Shown piece after piece: positions 1 to 8,192 of a stretch of DNA of 38,395 nucleotides (position 1 is the stretch's first letter; every line of letters begins with the position of its first letter). The stretch covers positions 1-38,395 of the forward strand of contig ONAE01000066.1 of assembly GCA_900315695.1 (NCBI GenBank), read 5' to 3'. The DNA comes from an uncultured Prevotella sp. (GTDB taxonomy: Bacteria; Bacteroidota; Bacteroidia; Bacteroidales; Bacteroidaceae). The notes under the pieces were generated by a model. It did not search any database. It was not told the DNA's origin and was given only the letters and a program-made list of their open reading frames with translations. The translations under genes and the position numbers were made by a program.

Positions 1-57
1 AAGAGTGATTACCTTCTCGTAATACAGTCTTTGCTTTTCTGTTCGATAATACTTCAT
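1..57 (-). CDS. 5' end of an unidentified CDS leaving the left edge (possible IS helix-turn-helix ORF)
   Basis: On the minus strand an ATG at 57-55 opens a frame that stays open to the window edge, reading MKYYRTEKQRLYYEKVITL. The charged, tyrosine-rich start resembles the beginning of small helix-turn-helix proteins of insertion sequences, but 19 residues cannot establish a family. The frame points away from a truncated phage gene that begins just to its right, as expected if an insertion sequence had landed there. It may equally be a chance open frame. Confidence 0.3.
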   Translation of the reverse strand, partial: MKYYRTEKQRLYYEKVITL

Positions 58-60
58 CTT

Positions 61-86
61 GTTGACTTTTTATGAGTCAACTTTTT
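61..86. repeat. Short inverted repeat with T-run at a mobile-element junction
   Basis: GTTGACT (61-67) and AGTCAAC (75-81) form a perfect 7-bp stem around a 7-nt loop, followed on the plus strand by TTTTT. It lies exactly between the leftward frame at the window edge and the truncated phage gene. It could be a terminator or part of an insertion-sequence end; the sequence does not decide. Confidence 0.45.
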
Positions 87-360
87 CCAGGATAAGACAA
101 CGTATTATCATAAGTATCGGCTCTATACGATCAGGAAGATTATCAGCAAGTGGGCGCCGCCCAATGAGAATCTCACTGAGACGTATATCCAAAACGTGAG
201 TCGGCTGACAGGTATGGCTCCCGACGAGCCTATCGGCATACCGTCGGATCAGCCCCAGCGCTGGATGGCGGTTGGTATGGCGATGGCGATTCAGGAGAAC
301 GGAACAGAGTCTCTTGATTACTTTGCGATGTTAAGAGGCTGGGGGATGTGTAGGGAGTAG
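76..360 (+). pseudogene. 5'-truncated phage structural protein (P5-like) remnant
   Basis: After a TGA at 73-75 the plus strand is open from 76 to the TAG at 358-360 with no ATG near its start. The peptide contains YYHKYRLYTIRKIISKWAPP, then NENLTETYIQNVSRLTG, and a C-terminal stretch with RWMAVGMAMAIQENG. This matches the C-terminal half of the lysozyme-like 'structural protein P5' family common in Bacteroidales phages and prophages, recalled as 'TIxxIIxxWAPPxENxTExYI'. The N-terminal half, with the expected NPxNIR-type start, is missing. I infer a decayed prophage gene cut by another element. No other phage gene is visible in the window. Confidence 0.6.
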
Positions 361-369
361 TTTCCCTAG

Positions 370-426
370 ATCGGGGGGACAGAGGTCATTGATTCTTTAG
401 GAAGATCAATGACCTGTCCCCCCGAT
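370..426. repeat. Long imperfect inverted repeat (hairpin of 22-24-nt arms)
   Basis: The left arm (370-393) and right arm (405-426) are complementary over 22 bp with one 2-nt bulge (GA at 382-383) and an 11-nt loop. The outer part is GC-rich (ATCGGGGGGAC / GTCCCCCCGAT). It follows the phage-gene remnant. There is no clear T-run, so a REP/MITE-like folded element fits better than a simple terminator. Confidence 0.75.
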
Positions 427-430
427 TGTG

Positions 431-457
431 CGATCATCGGGAATTTATGATAATTTT
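431..457. repeat. Left copy of 27-bp direct repeat flanking the toxin-antitoxin pair
   Basis: The 27 bp starting CGATCATCGGG and ending GATAATTTT recur without a mismatch at 1252-1278. The bases on either side differ. Together with CCCGAT at 421-426 this copy can also form a small CCCGAT/ATCGGG hairpin. The two copies bracket the TA genes at 467-1085. Confidence 0.9.
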
Positions 458-466
458 CAGAACTGT

Positions 467-775
467 CTAAGAAACAGCAGGAGTCAACTCTACAGTGAAA
501 CCCAACGCAGCAATGATACGATAGAAAGTTGAAACCTTGGGTTCCGTTCGACCCTTCTCTACGCGAGAGATATACGACTTATTTGAACCTATACGTTGCG
601 CCAGTTCTTCTTGAGTAATATTGGCTCGTTTGCGTGCATCCTCAATAATCTTACCTGTAAAGAATGCATTTGCACGTTCCTCTGCCAATGCACGCTCAGG
701 CGTACCTTCCTTTCCAAAAGCTGCATCCAACTGTGCATCTACATCAAACATTTCAATGTCGTTTGCTTTCTTCAT
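467..775 (-). CDS. XRE/HigA-type antitoxin
   Basis: A 102-residue protein with a C-terminal helix-turn-helix of the Cro/C1 class at about residues 44-95. Visible landmarks are ITQEELAQRIGSNKSYISRVEKG followed by PKVSTFYRIIAALG (described here as two separate segments). The N-terminal 40 residues are charged and probably hold the toxin-binding element. It overlaps the 3' end of the upstream toxin gene by 23 nt, so the pair is toxin first, antitoxin second, as in HigBA/RelBE-like 'reverse' modules. Antitoxins of this type usually repress their own operon, and inverted sequences lie near the upstream promoters. A second Met at residue 9 (751) could also start translation. Confidence 0.8.
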   Translation of the reverse strand: MKKANDIEMFDVDAQLDAAFGKEGTPERALAEERANAFFTGKIIEDARKRANITQEELAQRIGSNKSYISRVEKGRTEPKVSTFYRIIAALGFTVELTPAVS

Positions 776-1085
776 ATTCCTCTTTTAATTTAAGTGCTTT
801 ATTAATTTCCTTCTGTGGTGTTTTCTGGGTCTTCTTTTGGAAACAGTTGAAAAGCACCACTATCTGTCCTTGATCGAAACAAAAGAATATCCGATAGATA
901 TTTCCTTGCCATTCGATACGTAATTCAAAGAGACCGTCACGTATTGCCTTTACAAACTTCGACGGTAAGCGTTCCTGGGTCTTCAGCAAAAGCATTCCAT
1001 ACAGAATCTTTTCTTGGGTCCCAGCATCCAATGATTCGAAGAAATCCTTGTAGTAGTTCTTATAAGCTACAATTCTCCGTTTCAT
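753..1085 (-). CDS. Type II toxin, RelE/HigB-like (Gp49/DUF891 family)
   Basis: A 110-residue basic protein. The core KAIRDGLFELRIEWQGNIYR followed by IFFCFDQGQIVVLFNCFQKKTQ is the signature of phage-derived Gp49-like/HigB toxins, which are ribosome-dependent mRNA interferases of the RelE fold. Conserved Arg (FELRIEW), Tyr/Arg (NIYRIFF) and the C-terminal FxKKTQKTP stretch are all present, so the toxin looks intact. The start ATG (1085) lies 6 nt after a -7 element, implying a leaderless message from the proximal promoter. The function is inferred from the family and from the adjacent antitoxin. Confidence 0.8.
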   Translation of the reverse strand: MKRRIVAYKNYYKDFFESLDAGTQEKILYGMLLLKTQERLPSKFVKAIRDGLFELRIEWQGNIYRIFFCFDQGQIVVLFNCFQKKTQKTPQKEINKALKLKEEYEESKRH

Positions 1086-1090
1086 GGCTG

Positions 1091-1122
1091 CAAAGTTATA
1101 AAAAGTTTACCAACTGAGCAAC
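1091..1122 (-). promoter_or_regulatory. Proximal toxin-antitoxin promoter
   Basis: On the minus strand TAACTTTG (1098-1091) matches the Bacteroidota -7 consensus TAnnTTTG. GTTG (1122-1119) lies 20 nt upstream and matches the -33 TTTG at three of four bases. Transcription would start at about 1085, the first base of the toxin ATG. Confidence 0.6.
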
Positions 1123-1197
1123 TTTTTGCCAATGTTTTTTCGAAATTATAACTTTCCATAAGCATTTTGTTTAAGTTCAACAATAATAATTCGTTTG

Positions 1198-1228
1198 CAA
1201 AGGTAGGCATTTCTCACGAAACCACAAA
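1198..1228 (-). promoter_or_regulatory. Distal toxin-antitoxin promoter
   Basis: Reading minus, TTTG (1228-1225), a 19-nt spacer and TACCTTTG (1205-1198) match the Bacteroidota promoter at every consensus position. It would produce a leader of roughly 105 nt ahead of the toxin start. With the proximal promoter it gives the TA operon two start points. Confidence 0.55.
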
Positions 1229-1230
1229 AT

Positions 1231-1262
1231 AAAACTCCCGACAATCCATCACGATCATCGGG
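1231..1262 (-). terminator. Probable terminator of the lon-ispE operon
   Basis: The minus-strand RNA can pair CCCGAUGAUC (1262-1253) with GAUUGUCGGG (1246-1237) around a 6-nt loop, using two G-U wobbles, followed by AGUUUU. The wobbles become C-A mismatches on the plus strand, so it is directional. Its 5' arm is part of the right copy of the 27-bp repeat. Confidence 0.5.
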
Positions 1263-1278
1263 AATTTATGATAATTTT
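1252..1278. repeat. Right copy of 27-bp direct repeat flanking the toxin-antitoxin pair
   Basis: Identical over 27 bp to 431-457, with unrelated flanks. It contributes one arm of the terminator-like hairpin at 1237-1262, so the repeated unit may derive from a terminator duplicated when the TA segment was inserted. Confidence 0.9.
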
Positions 1279-1284
1279 GCAATC

Positions 1285-1376
1285 CATAAATGGGGCAAAG
1301 GTTCCTGACCCTTCTTCGCCCTCTGTCATCTCGAGCGTAGTCGAGAGATCTCTCCATGCGCTTCGCTTAGTCGAGG
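1285..1376. repeat. REP-like palindromic element downstream of ispE
   Basis: The segment holds TCTCGA (1329-1334) paired with TCGAGA (1341-1346), then the perfect 12-bp palindrome GAGAGATCTCTC (1343-1354). The minus-strand reading CTCGACTACGCTCGAGATG is a motif I recall as a frequent interspersed repeat of Bacteroidota genomes. It abuts the ispE stop codon. Confidence 0.5.
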
Positions 1377-2210
1377 TTATAAAGAGATGCAGGTCTTGAA
1401 GGTGCCTTCGGCATTGAAGTCACTGAGATCTAACGGTGAACGGAACAACCCGAACAAGCTGCTGCCTGATCCAGACATCGCTGCATAGACGGCTCCCATG
1501 TCGTAGAGACGATCCTTGATGGCGCCGATCTCCGGATGAATGGCAAAGACACTCTTCTCAAAGTCGTTTGTGAGTAAGCCACGCCATGTCTCCACGGGCT
1601 GCATCACGATGTCGCGGCAGTTGTGTGCAGGATGACAAGGAGTGATCAGCGAGAATGCCTCTTTAGTAGAAACTGGGATGGCAGGGCGCACAATGGCCAG
1701 ATGCCAGCCTTTCAGATCGAGATCTATGGGCTGCATCTTCTCACCGATTCCTTCTGCATAGACAGGACGATTGACGATGAAGAAAGCACAGTCGGCACCT
1801 AACTTGGCTGCATAATCGATCATCTGTTGTTCTGAGAGCCCCAGATTGAACTGGCGGTTCAGCAGCGTGATCATAAAACCGCAGTCGCTGGAGCCTCCGC
1901 CCATGCCTGCCTGCGTGGGAATACCTTTATAAAGATGTGTGTGAATACGTGGTAGAGTGGGGAAGTCGTGTTTCAGAAGCTGATAGGCCTTCACCACCAG
2001 ATTCTTCTGCTCATCGCCCTCGATGTGGAGATTGGTGACTTTCAGGTCGCAGTCAACATCAGAGGGGAAATGTGGATCCATGGGGAATACCTCCAGTGCA
2101 TCACAGATGGGTACTGGATAGAACACGGTCTCAAGATTGTGATAACCGTCGGGACGCTTCTCTACGACATTGAGTCCGAGATTAATCTTGCAGATAGGAG
2201 CTGTCATCAT
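1377..2210 (-). CDS. ispE: 4-diphosphocytidyl-2-C-methyl-D-erythritol kinase
   Basis: IspE phosphorylates CDP-methylerythritol at the 2-hydroxyl in the MEP isoprenoid pathway. The three GHMP-kinase motifs are present: KINLGLNVVEKRPDGYHNLE at the N-terminus, PTQAGMGGGSSDCG (the ATP phosphate loop) and YAAMSGSGSSLFGLF near the C-terminus. I place the start at the ATG at 2210. The frame is open further upstream, but that part lies inside the helicase gene and has no family counterpart; from 2210 the protein is 277 residues, normal for IspE. The start is 1 nt after the helicase stop codon, so translation is probably coupled. It is the last gene of the lon operon. A second ATG at 2207 is an equally possible start. 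Confidence 0.93.
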   Translation of the reverse strand: MMTAPICKINLGLNVVEKRPDGYHNLETVFYPVPICDALEVFPMDPHFPSDVDCDLKVTNLHIEGDEQKNLVVKAYQLLKHDFPTLPRIHTHLYKGIPTQAGMGGGSSDCGFMITLLNRQFNLGLSEQQMIDYAAKLGADCAFFIVNRPVYAEGIGEKMQPIDLDLKGWHLAIVRPAIPVSTKEAFSLITPCHPAHNCRDIVMQPVETWRGLLTNDFEKSVFAIHPEIGAIKDRLYDMGAVYAAMSGSGSSLFGLFRSPLDLSDFNAEGTFKTCISL

Positions 2211-2211
2211 A

Positions 2212-3462
2212 TCACTGATTATTCTTTTTTCTCTTTTGGTTATTTCGTCCGTTACCTTTACTGTGCCAACGTCCGTGACGTCGGGTATTGGAACGTTTCT
2301 TCTCACGTTTTGTATATTCGGGGCCCTCGCCAATCCCTTCCGGCAAAGCGATCTTTTCGACTTCCTTACCCAGGAAATGCTCTATCTGCTGGAATCGGTA
2401 GATGTCTGCCTCGCTGACAAAGGTGATGGCGACACCATCACGATCAGCACGGGCTGTACGGCCAATACGGTGCACATAGTCCTCTGCATCATGGGGAACA
2501 TCGTAGTTGATGACAGTACGGATATCGTCGATATCAATACCTCGTGCCACGATATCTGTAGCCACAAGCACATCCGTCTGTCCTGCCTTGAAACGATACA
2601 TGACCTCGTCGCGTTCTTGCTGAGAGAGATCGCTATGCATCTGGTCGCAGTTGATATGCATAGACTTCAGGCTACGATTGATCTCTTTCACACGGTCCTT
2701 TTTACCTGAGAAGATAATCACTCGTTTCAGATCGCCCTGCTTGAAGATATGATTGATGATTTTCAGTTTCTGCGGGTCGTAGCAGACGTATGCACTCTGC
2801 TGGATTTTCTCCGCAGGCTTGGAAACGGCAATCTTTACCTCTACGGGATCGTGCAGCAGCTGAACTGCCAATTCGCGTATCTTCTTAGGCATGGTGGCAG
2901 AGAACATGATGCGCTGACAACTCTCGGGCAGTTCCTGCACCAGTTTCATGATGTCATCGATAAATCCCATATCAAGCATACGGTCAGCCTCATCGAGTAC
3001 AAAGAATGAACAACGGCTGAGGTCGAGATTTCCCACTTTCAGATGACTCAACAGACGACCGGGAGTGGCGATGAGCACATCGGCTCCCAGACGCATACCT
3101 CGCAGTTCCTGATCATATCTTCCTGCATCATTACCGCCATAGACGGCAACACTGCTGACGCCATCAAGATAATAGCCAAAACCTTGCATGGCCTGGTCAA
3201 TCTGCTGGGCTAGTTCACGGGTGGGTGACATGATGATGCAGTTAATGGCATCTTTGGGATAGCCACCATCGTCGAGCTGGGAGAGGATAGGCAAGAGATA
3301 AGCAGCTGTCTTTCCTGTGCCCGTCTGAGCCACTCCCAGCACATCGTAGCCGTCGAGGATCTCGGGAATGCAACGTTCCTGAATAGGGGTCATGTCCTCA
3401 AAATGCATGTCATAGAGGGCATCAAGGATATTATCGTTCAGATATGTCTCTTCAAATTTCAT
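2212..3462 (-). CDS. rhlE: DEAD-box ATP-dependent RNA helicase, RhlE-like
   Basis: A 416-residue helicase with the family motifs in order: GVAQTGTGKTAAYLLP (motif I), PTRELAQQ (Ia), TPGRLL (Ib), VLDEADRMLDMGF (II), FSAT (III), DVLVATDIVARGIDI (V) and HRIGRTAR (VI). The last 40 residues are rich in Lys, Arg, Asn and Gly, a typical RNA-binding tail. Such proteins remodel rRNA and mRNA in the cytoplasm; RhlE is the closest named type, but the subfamily assignment is only moderate. Its ATG shares one base with the stop of the upstream permease gene (TAATG). Confidence 0.9.
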   Translation of the reverse strand: MKFEETYLNDNILDALYDMHFEDMTPIQERCIPEILDGYDVLGVAQTGTGKTAAYLLPILSQLDDGGYPKDAINCIIMSPTRELAQQIDQAMQGFGYYLDGVSSVAVYGGNDAGRYDQELRGMRLGADVLIATPGRLLSHLKVGNLDLSRCSFFVLDEADRMLDMGFIDDIMKLVQELPESCQRIMFSATMPKKIRELAVQLLHDPVEVKIAVSKPAEKIQQSAYVCYDPQKLKIINHIFKQGDLKRVIIFSGKKDRVKEINRSLKSMHINCDQMHSDLSQQERDEVMYRFKAGQTDVLVATDIVARGIDIDDIRTVINYDVPHDAEDYVHRIGRTARADRDGVAITFVSEADIYRFQQIEHFLGKEVEKIALPEGIGEGPEYTKREKKRSNTRRHGRWHSKGNGRNNQKRKKNNQ

Positions 3463-4565
3463 TAATTAGGTGCTTGTCGATAACAGAAATATGCAATAAT
3501 TGAATAAAGGATGTTCGGAATCCACGCTGCCAGCATGGGTGGGGTGTCAGCATTGATGGCAAAGGTGGCACTAACCGTCTGCAACAGGATATAGGAGAAA
3601 GAGAGGGCCAGACCGATACCTAAGTAAAGGCCCATACCGCCCTTACGTTTGCGGCTGGAGAGACTCACGCCGATGATGGTGAGGATAAAGGAGGCAAAAG
3701 AGGTGGCAATGCGTTTATGGTATTCCACTTCATACTGTACCACGTTGCTGGAGCCTCGTTCTGTCTGTTTGGAGATATATTGCCGTAGCTCAGAAGAGGT
3801 AAGTGTCTCCTGCTGTCCTTTTGAGAATACCAGATCCATTGGCTCCATGTGGATGATGGTATCTATCATGGCGCCGGTTGTAATCTCCTCACGCAGACCT
3901 TTCAGCTTTCTGATCTTGTAATTGTTGGCTTTCCAGTGAAAACGGGTATCGCTGATAGAATCATAACGGATGGTGGAAGCCGTCATGTGACTCACCAGCT
4001 TCTTGTTCTCAAACTTGTCGAGCGAGAAACCATAGCCTGTCTTGGTGCGGTTGTCGTAGCTCTGGATGTAGGCGATGATGCCTGGGCCCACCATCAGCTG
4101 CACATTACTGGCAGAAGTGACACGGGTGGAATTCTTGTATTTGGCTTCGAATTCCTGACGGGTCACAGTACCATGAGGTATGACACTGGAGATCAGAATG
4201 TAATTCACAACAGCAATCAAAGCCGCTGAGAGCATATAAGGCTTCATGAGCCGCTTGAAGCTCACGCCTGCTGCCAGCATGGCGATAATCTCGCTGTTGC
4301 CTGCTAATTTCGATGTGAAGAAGATGACTGCGATGAAAACGAACAAAGGTGAGAACAGATTCGAGAAGTATGGCACGAAGTTCGCATAATAATCGAAGAC
4401 GATGGCCTTTAACGGCGCACCGTACGTGGCAAACTTGGAAAGGTTCTCGTTCACGTCGAAGACAATGGCGATAGATATTATCAGAACAATCGAATAGATA
4501 TAGGTTCCGATAAATTTCGACATGATATAACGGTCGAGTCGCGACAAAAACTTCACTTCCTTCAT
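3462..4565 (-). CDS. LptF/LptG (YjgP/YjgQ) family permease
   Basis: A 367-residue inner-membrane protein. Hydrophobic segments lie near residues 15-35, 55-85 and 105-130, followed by a soluble periplasmic region (about 140-275) and three further membrane segments (about 280-360). This is the layout of LptF/LptG, which with LptB2 extract lipopolysaccharide from the inner membrane for transport to the surface. Conserved pieces include DRYIMSKFIGTYIYS, ELIxML-like EIIAMLAAGVSFKRLMKPY and the loop RIATSFASFILTIIGVSLSSR. It cannot be assigned to LptF or LptG from this sequence alone. It overlaps tgt by 4 nt (ATGA) and rhlE by 1 nt. Confidence 0.88.
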   Translation of the reverse strand: MKEVKFLSRLDRYIMSKFIGTYIYSIVLIISIAIVFDVNENLSKFATYGAPLKAIVFDYYANFVPYFSNLFSPLFVFIAVIFFTSKLAGNSEIIAMLAAGVSFKRLMKPYMLSAALIAVVNYILISSVIPHGTVTRQEFEAKYKNSTRVTSASNVQLMVGPGIIAYIQSYDNRTKTGYGFSLDKFENKKLVSHMTASTIRYDSISDTRFHWKANNYKIRKLKGLREEITTGAMIDTIIHMEPMDLVFSKGQQETLTSSELRQYISKQTERGSSNVVQYEVEYHKRIATSFASFILTIIGVSLSSRKRKGGMGLYLGIGLALSFSYILLQTVSATFAINADTPPMLAAWIPNILYSIIAYFCYRQAPN

Positions 4566-5704
4566 CGTCGTTGTCCTAATTGATCTATGACACTACGTTT
4601 CCATTGTACAAAGTCGCCTGCAATGATATGCTGACGGGCATCTGTTACCAGTCGCAAGTAGAATGCCAGATTATGAATGGAGGCAATCTGCATGGCCAGC
4701 AACTCCTGAGCCTTGAAGAGATGATGAAGATAAGCCTTCGTATGCAACTGATCGATATAACAACCATCTGGATCGATGGGCGAGAAATCGGCTTCCCACT
4801 TTTTGTTACGCATGTTCATCGTGCCTTCATAGGTAAAGAGCATGGCATTACGCCCATTACGGGTGGGCATCACACAGTCGAACATATCAACACCTCGTTC
4901 GATGGCTTCGAGGATATTCTGTGGCGTGCCAACTCCCATCAAGTATCGTGGACGGTCTTTTGGCAGAATATCATTCACCACTTCTATCATCTCATACATC
5001 ACCTCGGTAGGCTCACCGACAGCCAGACCACCGATAGAAGCACCACCGCCATCGTTGAGCTGTCCAAGTACATCACAGACATGCTTGGCTGCATCCTGGC
5101 GCAGATCCTTGTAGGTGCATCCCTGAACAATGGGGAACAACGTCTGGTGATGACCATACAGCGGTTCGGTCTCATTAAAACGCTTCACACAACGTTCCAG
5201 CCAACGCTGAGTAAGTCCCAATGACTTCTTGGCATACTGATAATCACTCTGTCCTGGAGGACACTCATCGAGTGCCATCATGATGTCTGCACCGATGATA
5301 CGCTCTGTATCCATCACATTCTCAGGTGTGAAAATATGCCTCGATCCGTCGATATGACTCTGGAACTCACAACCTTCCTCACGCAGCTTACGGATGCCCG
5401 TCAGTGAGAACACCTGAAAGCCGCCACTGTCGGTGAGGATAGGGCGATCCCACGTGTTAAACTTATGCAATCCACCAGCTTTCCGAAGGATATCGAGACC
5501 AGGTCTGAGATACAGATGATAGGTGTTTCCCAGGATGATCTGCGCCTTTACCTGATCGCGCAGTTCGGAGAAATGTACGCCTTTGACTGTACCTGCTGTT
5601 CCGACAGGCATAAAAATAGGTGTCTGAATCTGTCCGTGATCGGTGGTAATGATACCAGCACGTGCATCACTGGCAGTATCGGTATGTTGCAGTTCAAACG
5701 TCAT
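4562..5704 (-). CDS. tgt: Queuine/preQ1 tRNA-guanine transglycosylase
   Basis: Tgt exchanges guanine-34 for preQ1 in tRNAs with GUN anticodons, a step of queuosine synthesis. At 380 residues the length is normal. Recognisable sites are TDSGGFQVFSL (about 91-101), ADIMMALDECPPG, GGLAVGEP (225-232), MGVGTP and the nucleophile region GVDMFDCVMPTRNGRN (271-286). The usual C-terminal zinc site CxCxxC...H is mostly lost: only Cys315 and His344 remain, with Asp at the other two cysteine positions. I recall this as common in Bacteroidota Tgt. It overlaps lon upstream and the lptF/G-like gene downstream by 4 nt each. Confidence 0.95.
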   Translation of the reverse strand: MTFELQHTDTASDARAGIITTDHGQIQTPIFMPVGTAGTVKGVHFSELRDQVKAQIILGNTYHLYLRPGLDILRKAGGLHKFNTWDRPILTDSGGFQVFSLTGIRKLREEGCEFQSHIDGSRHIFTPENVMDTERIIGADIMMALDECPPGQSDYQYAKKSLGLTQRWLERCVKRFNETEPLYGHHQTLFPIVQGCTYKDLRQDAAKHVCDVLGQLNDGGGASIGGLAVGEPTEVMYEMIEVVNDILPKDRPRYLMGVGTPQNILEAIERGVDMFDCVMPTRNGRNAMLFTYEGTMNMRNKKWEADFSPIDPDGCYIDQLHTKAYLHHLFKAQELLAMQIASIHNLAFYLRLVTDARQHIIAGDFVQWKRSVIDQLGQRR

Positions 5705-8160
5705 TTCGTCTCGTCTTTCTTTTCATCTTCCTGAATCGTGAAATCCAGAGGATTCTTAACAATCTCATCCGTCAAGGCGAATTTCCATACATCCTGCACA
5801 TTCTCAACATAATGGAAAGTGACGCCTTTCAGGTAGATGTCAGGAATCTCGAGGATATCCTTCTCGTTCTCACGACACATCACGATATCTGTGATGCCGG
5901 CACGCTTAGCTGCAAGGATTTTCTCCTTGATACCTCCCACAGGCAGTACCTTGCCCCGAAGGGTGATCTCACCCGTCATCGCTGTATTCTTACGAACCTT
6001 ACGCTGGGTAAGGGCAGAGGCGATACTGGTTGCGATAGTGATACCGGCAGAAGGACCATCCTTTGGCGTGGCACCTTCTGGCACGTGGATGTGAATATTC
6101 CAGTTGTCGAAGATACGATAGTCGATATTCAGGGTCTCTGCATGTGCCTTCACATATTCGAGGGCAAGAATGGCCGATTCTTTCATCACATCACCAAGAT
6201 TACCTGTCAGCGTAAGTTTATTGCCCTTACCTTTTGACAGTGAGGTCTCGATGAAAAGGATTTCTCCACCGACACTTGTCCATGCTAATCCTGTCACCAC
6301 ACCAGCATAATCATTGCCTTGATAGATGTCACGATAGAAAGGTGGTTTGCCTAGCAAATCCTCAATCTCAGCAGGTGTAATCTTCTTATAGTCGGCATGA
6401 TCTTCCAACTGTCGTTTATAGGCAATCTTTCGGAGCGCCTTATTAATCTGCTTTTCTAATTGACGAACACCACTCTCACGGGTATAACGTTCGATGATCA
6501 TCTCGATGGCAGCCTTATTGAATGTGGGCTTCAGGCCTTTGACATTCTGACCCGTGTTATCAAGTTCACGAGGAATCAGGTGGCGCTTGGCAATCTCAAT
6601 CTTCTCTTCGGTAATATAGCCACTCACTTCGATAATCTCCATACGGTCGAGTAGGGGACGGGGAATGGTGCTCAGGTTATTAGCCGTCGCAATGAAGAGT
6701 ACCTTAGAGAGATCATAATCTACATCGAGGTAATTATCATGGAAGGCATTGTTCTGCTCTGGGTCGAGCACCTCGAGCATCGCTGAAGCTGGGTCGCCAT
6801 TATGAGTCATCTGCGTTACCTTGTCAATCTCATCAAGAATAAACACAGGGTTGCTGGAACCTGCTTTCTGAATAGACTTGATGATACGTCCTGGCATTGC
6901 ACCAATATATGTACGGCGATGACCTCGGATCTCGGCTTCATCATGAAGACCACCAAGGGACACACGCACATACTTACGTTTCATGGCAGAAGCAATCGAT
7001 TTTCCAAGTGAGGTCTTACCAACACCTGGAGGACCATACAGACAGAGGATGGGACTCTTCAAGTCACCACGCAAGGCGAGTACTGCCATATATTCGAGAA
7101 TACGCTCTTTCACCTTCTCCATTCCATAGTGATCCTGATCCAGAATCTTCTGTGCACGCTTCAAGTCAAGGTCGTCGGTGGTATATTCACCCCATGGCAG
7201 ACTGACGAGGGTCTGAAGATAATTCAACAGCACATTAAACTCAGGACTCTGAGGATTCAGGTTATCAAGTTTATCAGCCTCTTTATAGAATGTCTTACTG
7301 ATATCTGCAGGCCATTTCTTACCTTCTGCCTTCTTCAGCAGTTCATATTTCTCAGGCGAAGACTCGTTACCCATCTCTGCCTGCATATTCTTGATCTGTT
7401 GTTGCAGGAAATAGTTGCGCTGCTGTTCGTCAATATCCTCACGGGTCTTGTTACGGATATCTGCCTTCAGATTCTGAAGATTGATCTCACGATTGATGAT
7501 CTTCATCACATTGAAGAGACGTTCCTTTACAGACTCCATCTCCAACAGTTTGATCTTCTCTTTGATGGGGAAGGGCATATTTGAACAGACGAAGTTCAAA
7601 GCCATGATATTATTGGAGATATTCTTAATGGCGAATGTAGCTTCGTCGGGGATATCCTCACTTACATTGATATACTCATTGACAAGACTACGCAGGTCTT
7701 CCATGGCAGCCTTGAACTCACGATCTCTCTTATCCGGGTCCAAATCAATATGTTGCTCCACATCACCCTCCAGATAAGGAGATGTCTGTGTGAGCCTGTT
7801 GAGCTGGAATCTGTTATGACACTGTACAATAGCTGTGATATTACCATTGGGCAGTGTCAACAACTTCATCACCTTGGCAAAAACGCCTGTTCTATACAGG
7901 TCTTCTTGTAAGGGCACGTCAACTTCCGGGTCACGCTGACAAACTATACCAATGAAATCGCCTCTTTTCTCGGCTTTCTGAATGACTATTTTACTGGAAT
8001 CCCTCCCAATGAGGATAGGGGAGACCACTCCTGGAAACAATACAAGGTTTCGCACAGGCAGGATAGGCACATTGTCGGGGACTTCGACATTAAGAATATC
8101 TTCCAAATCCCCTTCTACGTCGGCTATCATCTGAAATGCAGAATTCTTATTCTTACTCAT
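5701..8160 (-). CDS. lon: ATP-dependent protease Lon
   Basis: An 819-residue protein with all three Lon regions: the substrate-binding N domain starting at [20 protein letters not shown], a coiled linker, the AAA+ module with [15 protein letters not shown] and FILDEIDKV, and the protease domain with catalytic Ser in [16 protein letters not shown] and Lys in [15 protein letters not shown]. It degrades misfolded and regulatory proteins in the cytoplasm. It is the first gene of a five-gene operon, and a -7 element lies about 33 nt upstream of the ATG. The C-terminus is extended by an acidic and lysine-rich stretch ([11 protein letters not shown]) that overlaps the tgt start. Confidence 0.97.
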   Translation of the reverse strand: MSKNKNSAFQMIADVEGDLEDILNVEVPDNVPILPVRNLVLFPGVVSPILIGRDSSKIVIQKAEKRGDFIGIVCQRDPEVDVPLQEDLYRTGVFAKVMKLLTLPNGNITAIVQCHNRFQLNRLTQTSPYLEGDVEQHIDLDPDKRDREFKAAMEDLRSLVNEYINVSEDIPDEATFAIKNISNNIMALNFVCSNMPFPIKEKIKLLEMESVKERLFNVMKIINREINLQNLKADIRNKTREDIDEQQRNYFLQQQIKNMQAEMGNESSPEKYELLKKAEGKKWPADISKTFYKEADKLDNLNPQSPEFNVLLNYLQTLVSLPWGEYTTDDLDLKRAQKILDQDHYGMEKVKERILEYMAVLALRGDLKSPILCLYGPPGVGKTSLGKSIASAMKRKYVRVSLGGLHDEAEIRGHRRTYIGAMPGRIIKSIQKAGSSNPVFILDEIDKVTQMTHNGDPASAMLEVLDPEQNNAFHDNYLDVDYDLSKVLFIATANNLSTIPRPLLDRMEIIEVSGYITEEKIEIAKRHLIPRELDNTGQNVKGLKPTFNKAAIEMIIERYTRESGVRQLEKQINKALRKIAYKRQLEDHADYKKITPAEIEDLLGKPPFYRDIYQGNDYAGVVTGLAWTSVGGEILFIETSLSKGKGNKLTLTGNLGDVMKESAILALEYVKAHAETLNIDYRIFDNWNIHIHVPEGATPKDGPSAGITIATSIASALTQRKVRKNTAMTGEITLRGKVLPVGGIKEKILAAKRAGITDIVMCRENEKDILEIPDIYLKGVTFHYVENVQDVWKFALTDEIVKNPLDFTIQEDEKKDETK

Positions 8161-8192
8161 ATCTAAATTAGTTCTCTCTTAAAAAACGGTTG

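Noticed and set aside
2170..2709. Long plus-strand frame antisense to rhlE and ispE
   Set aside because: It is fully covered by two clear genes on the other strand and encodes no recognisable domain.
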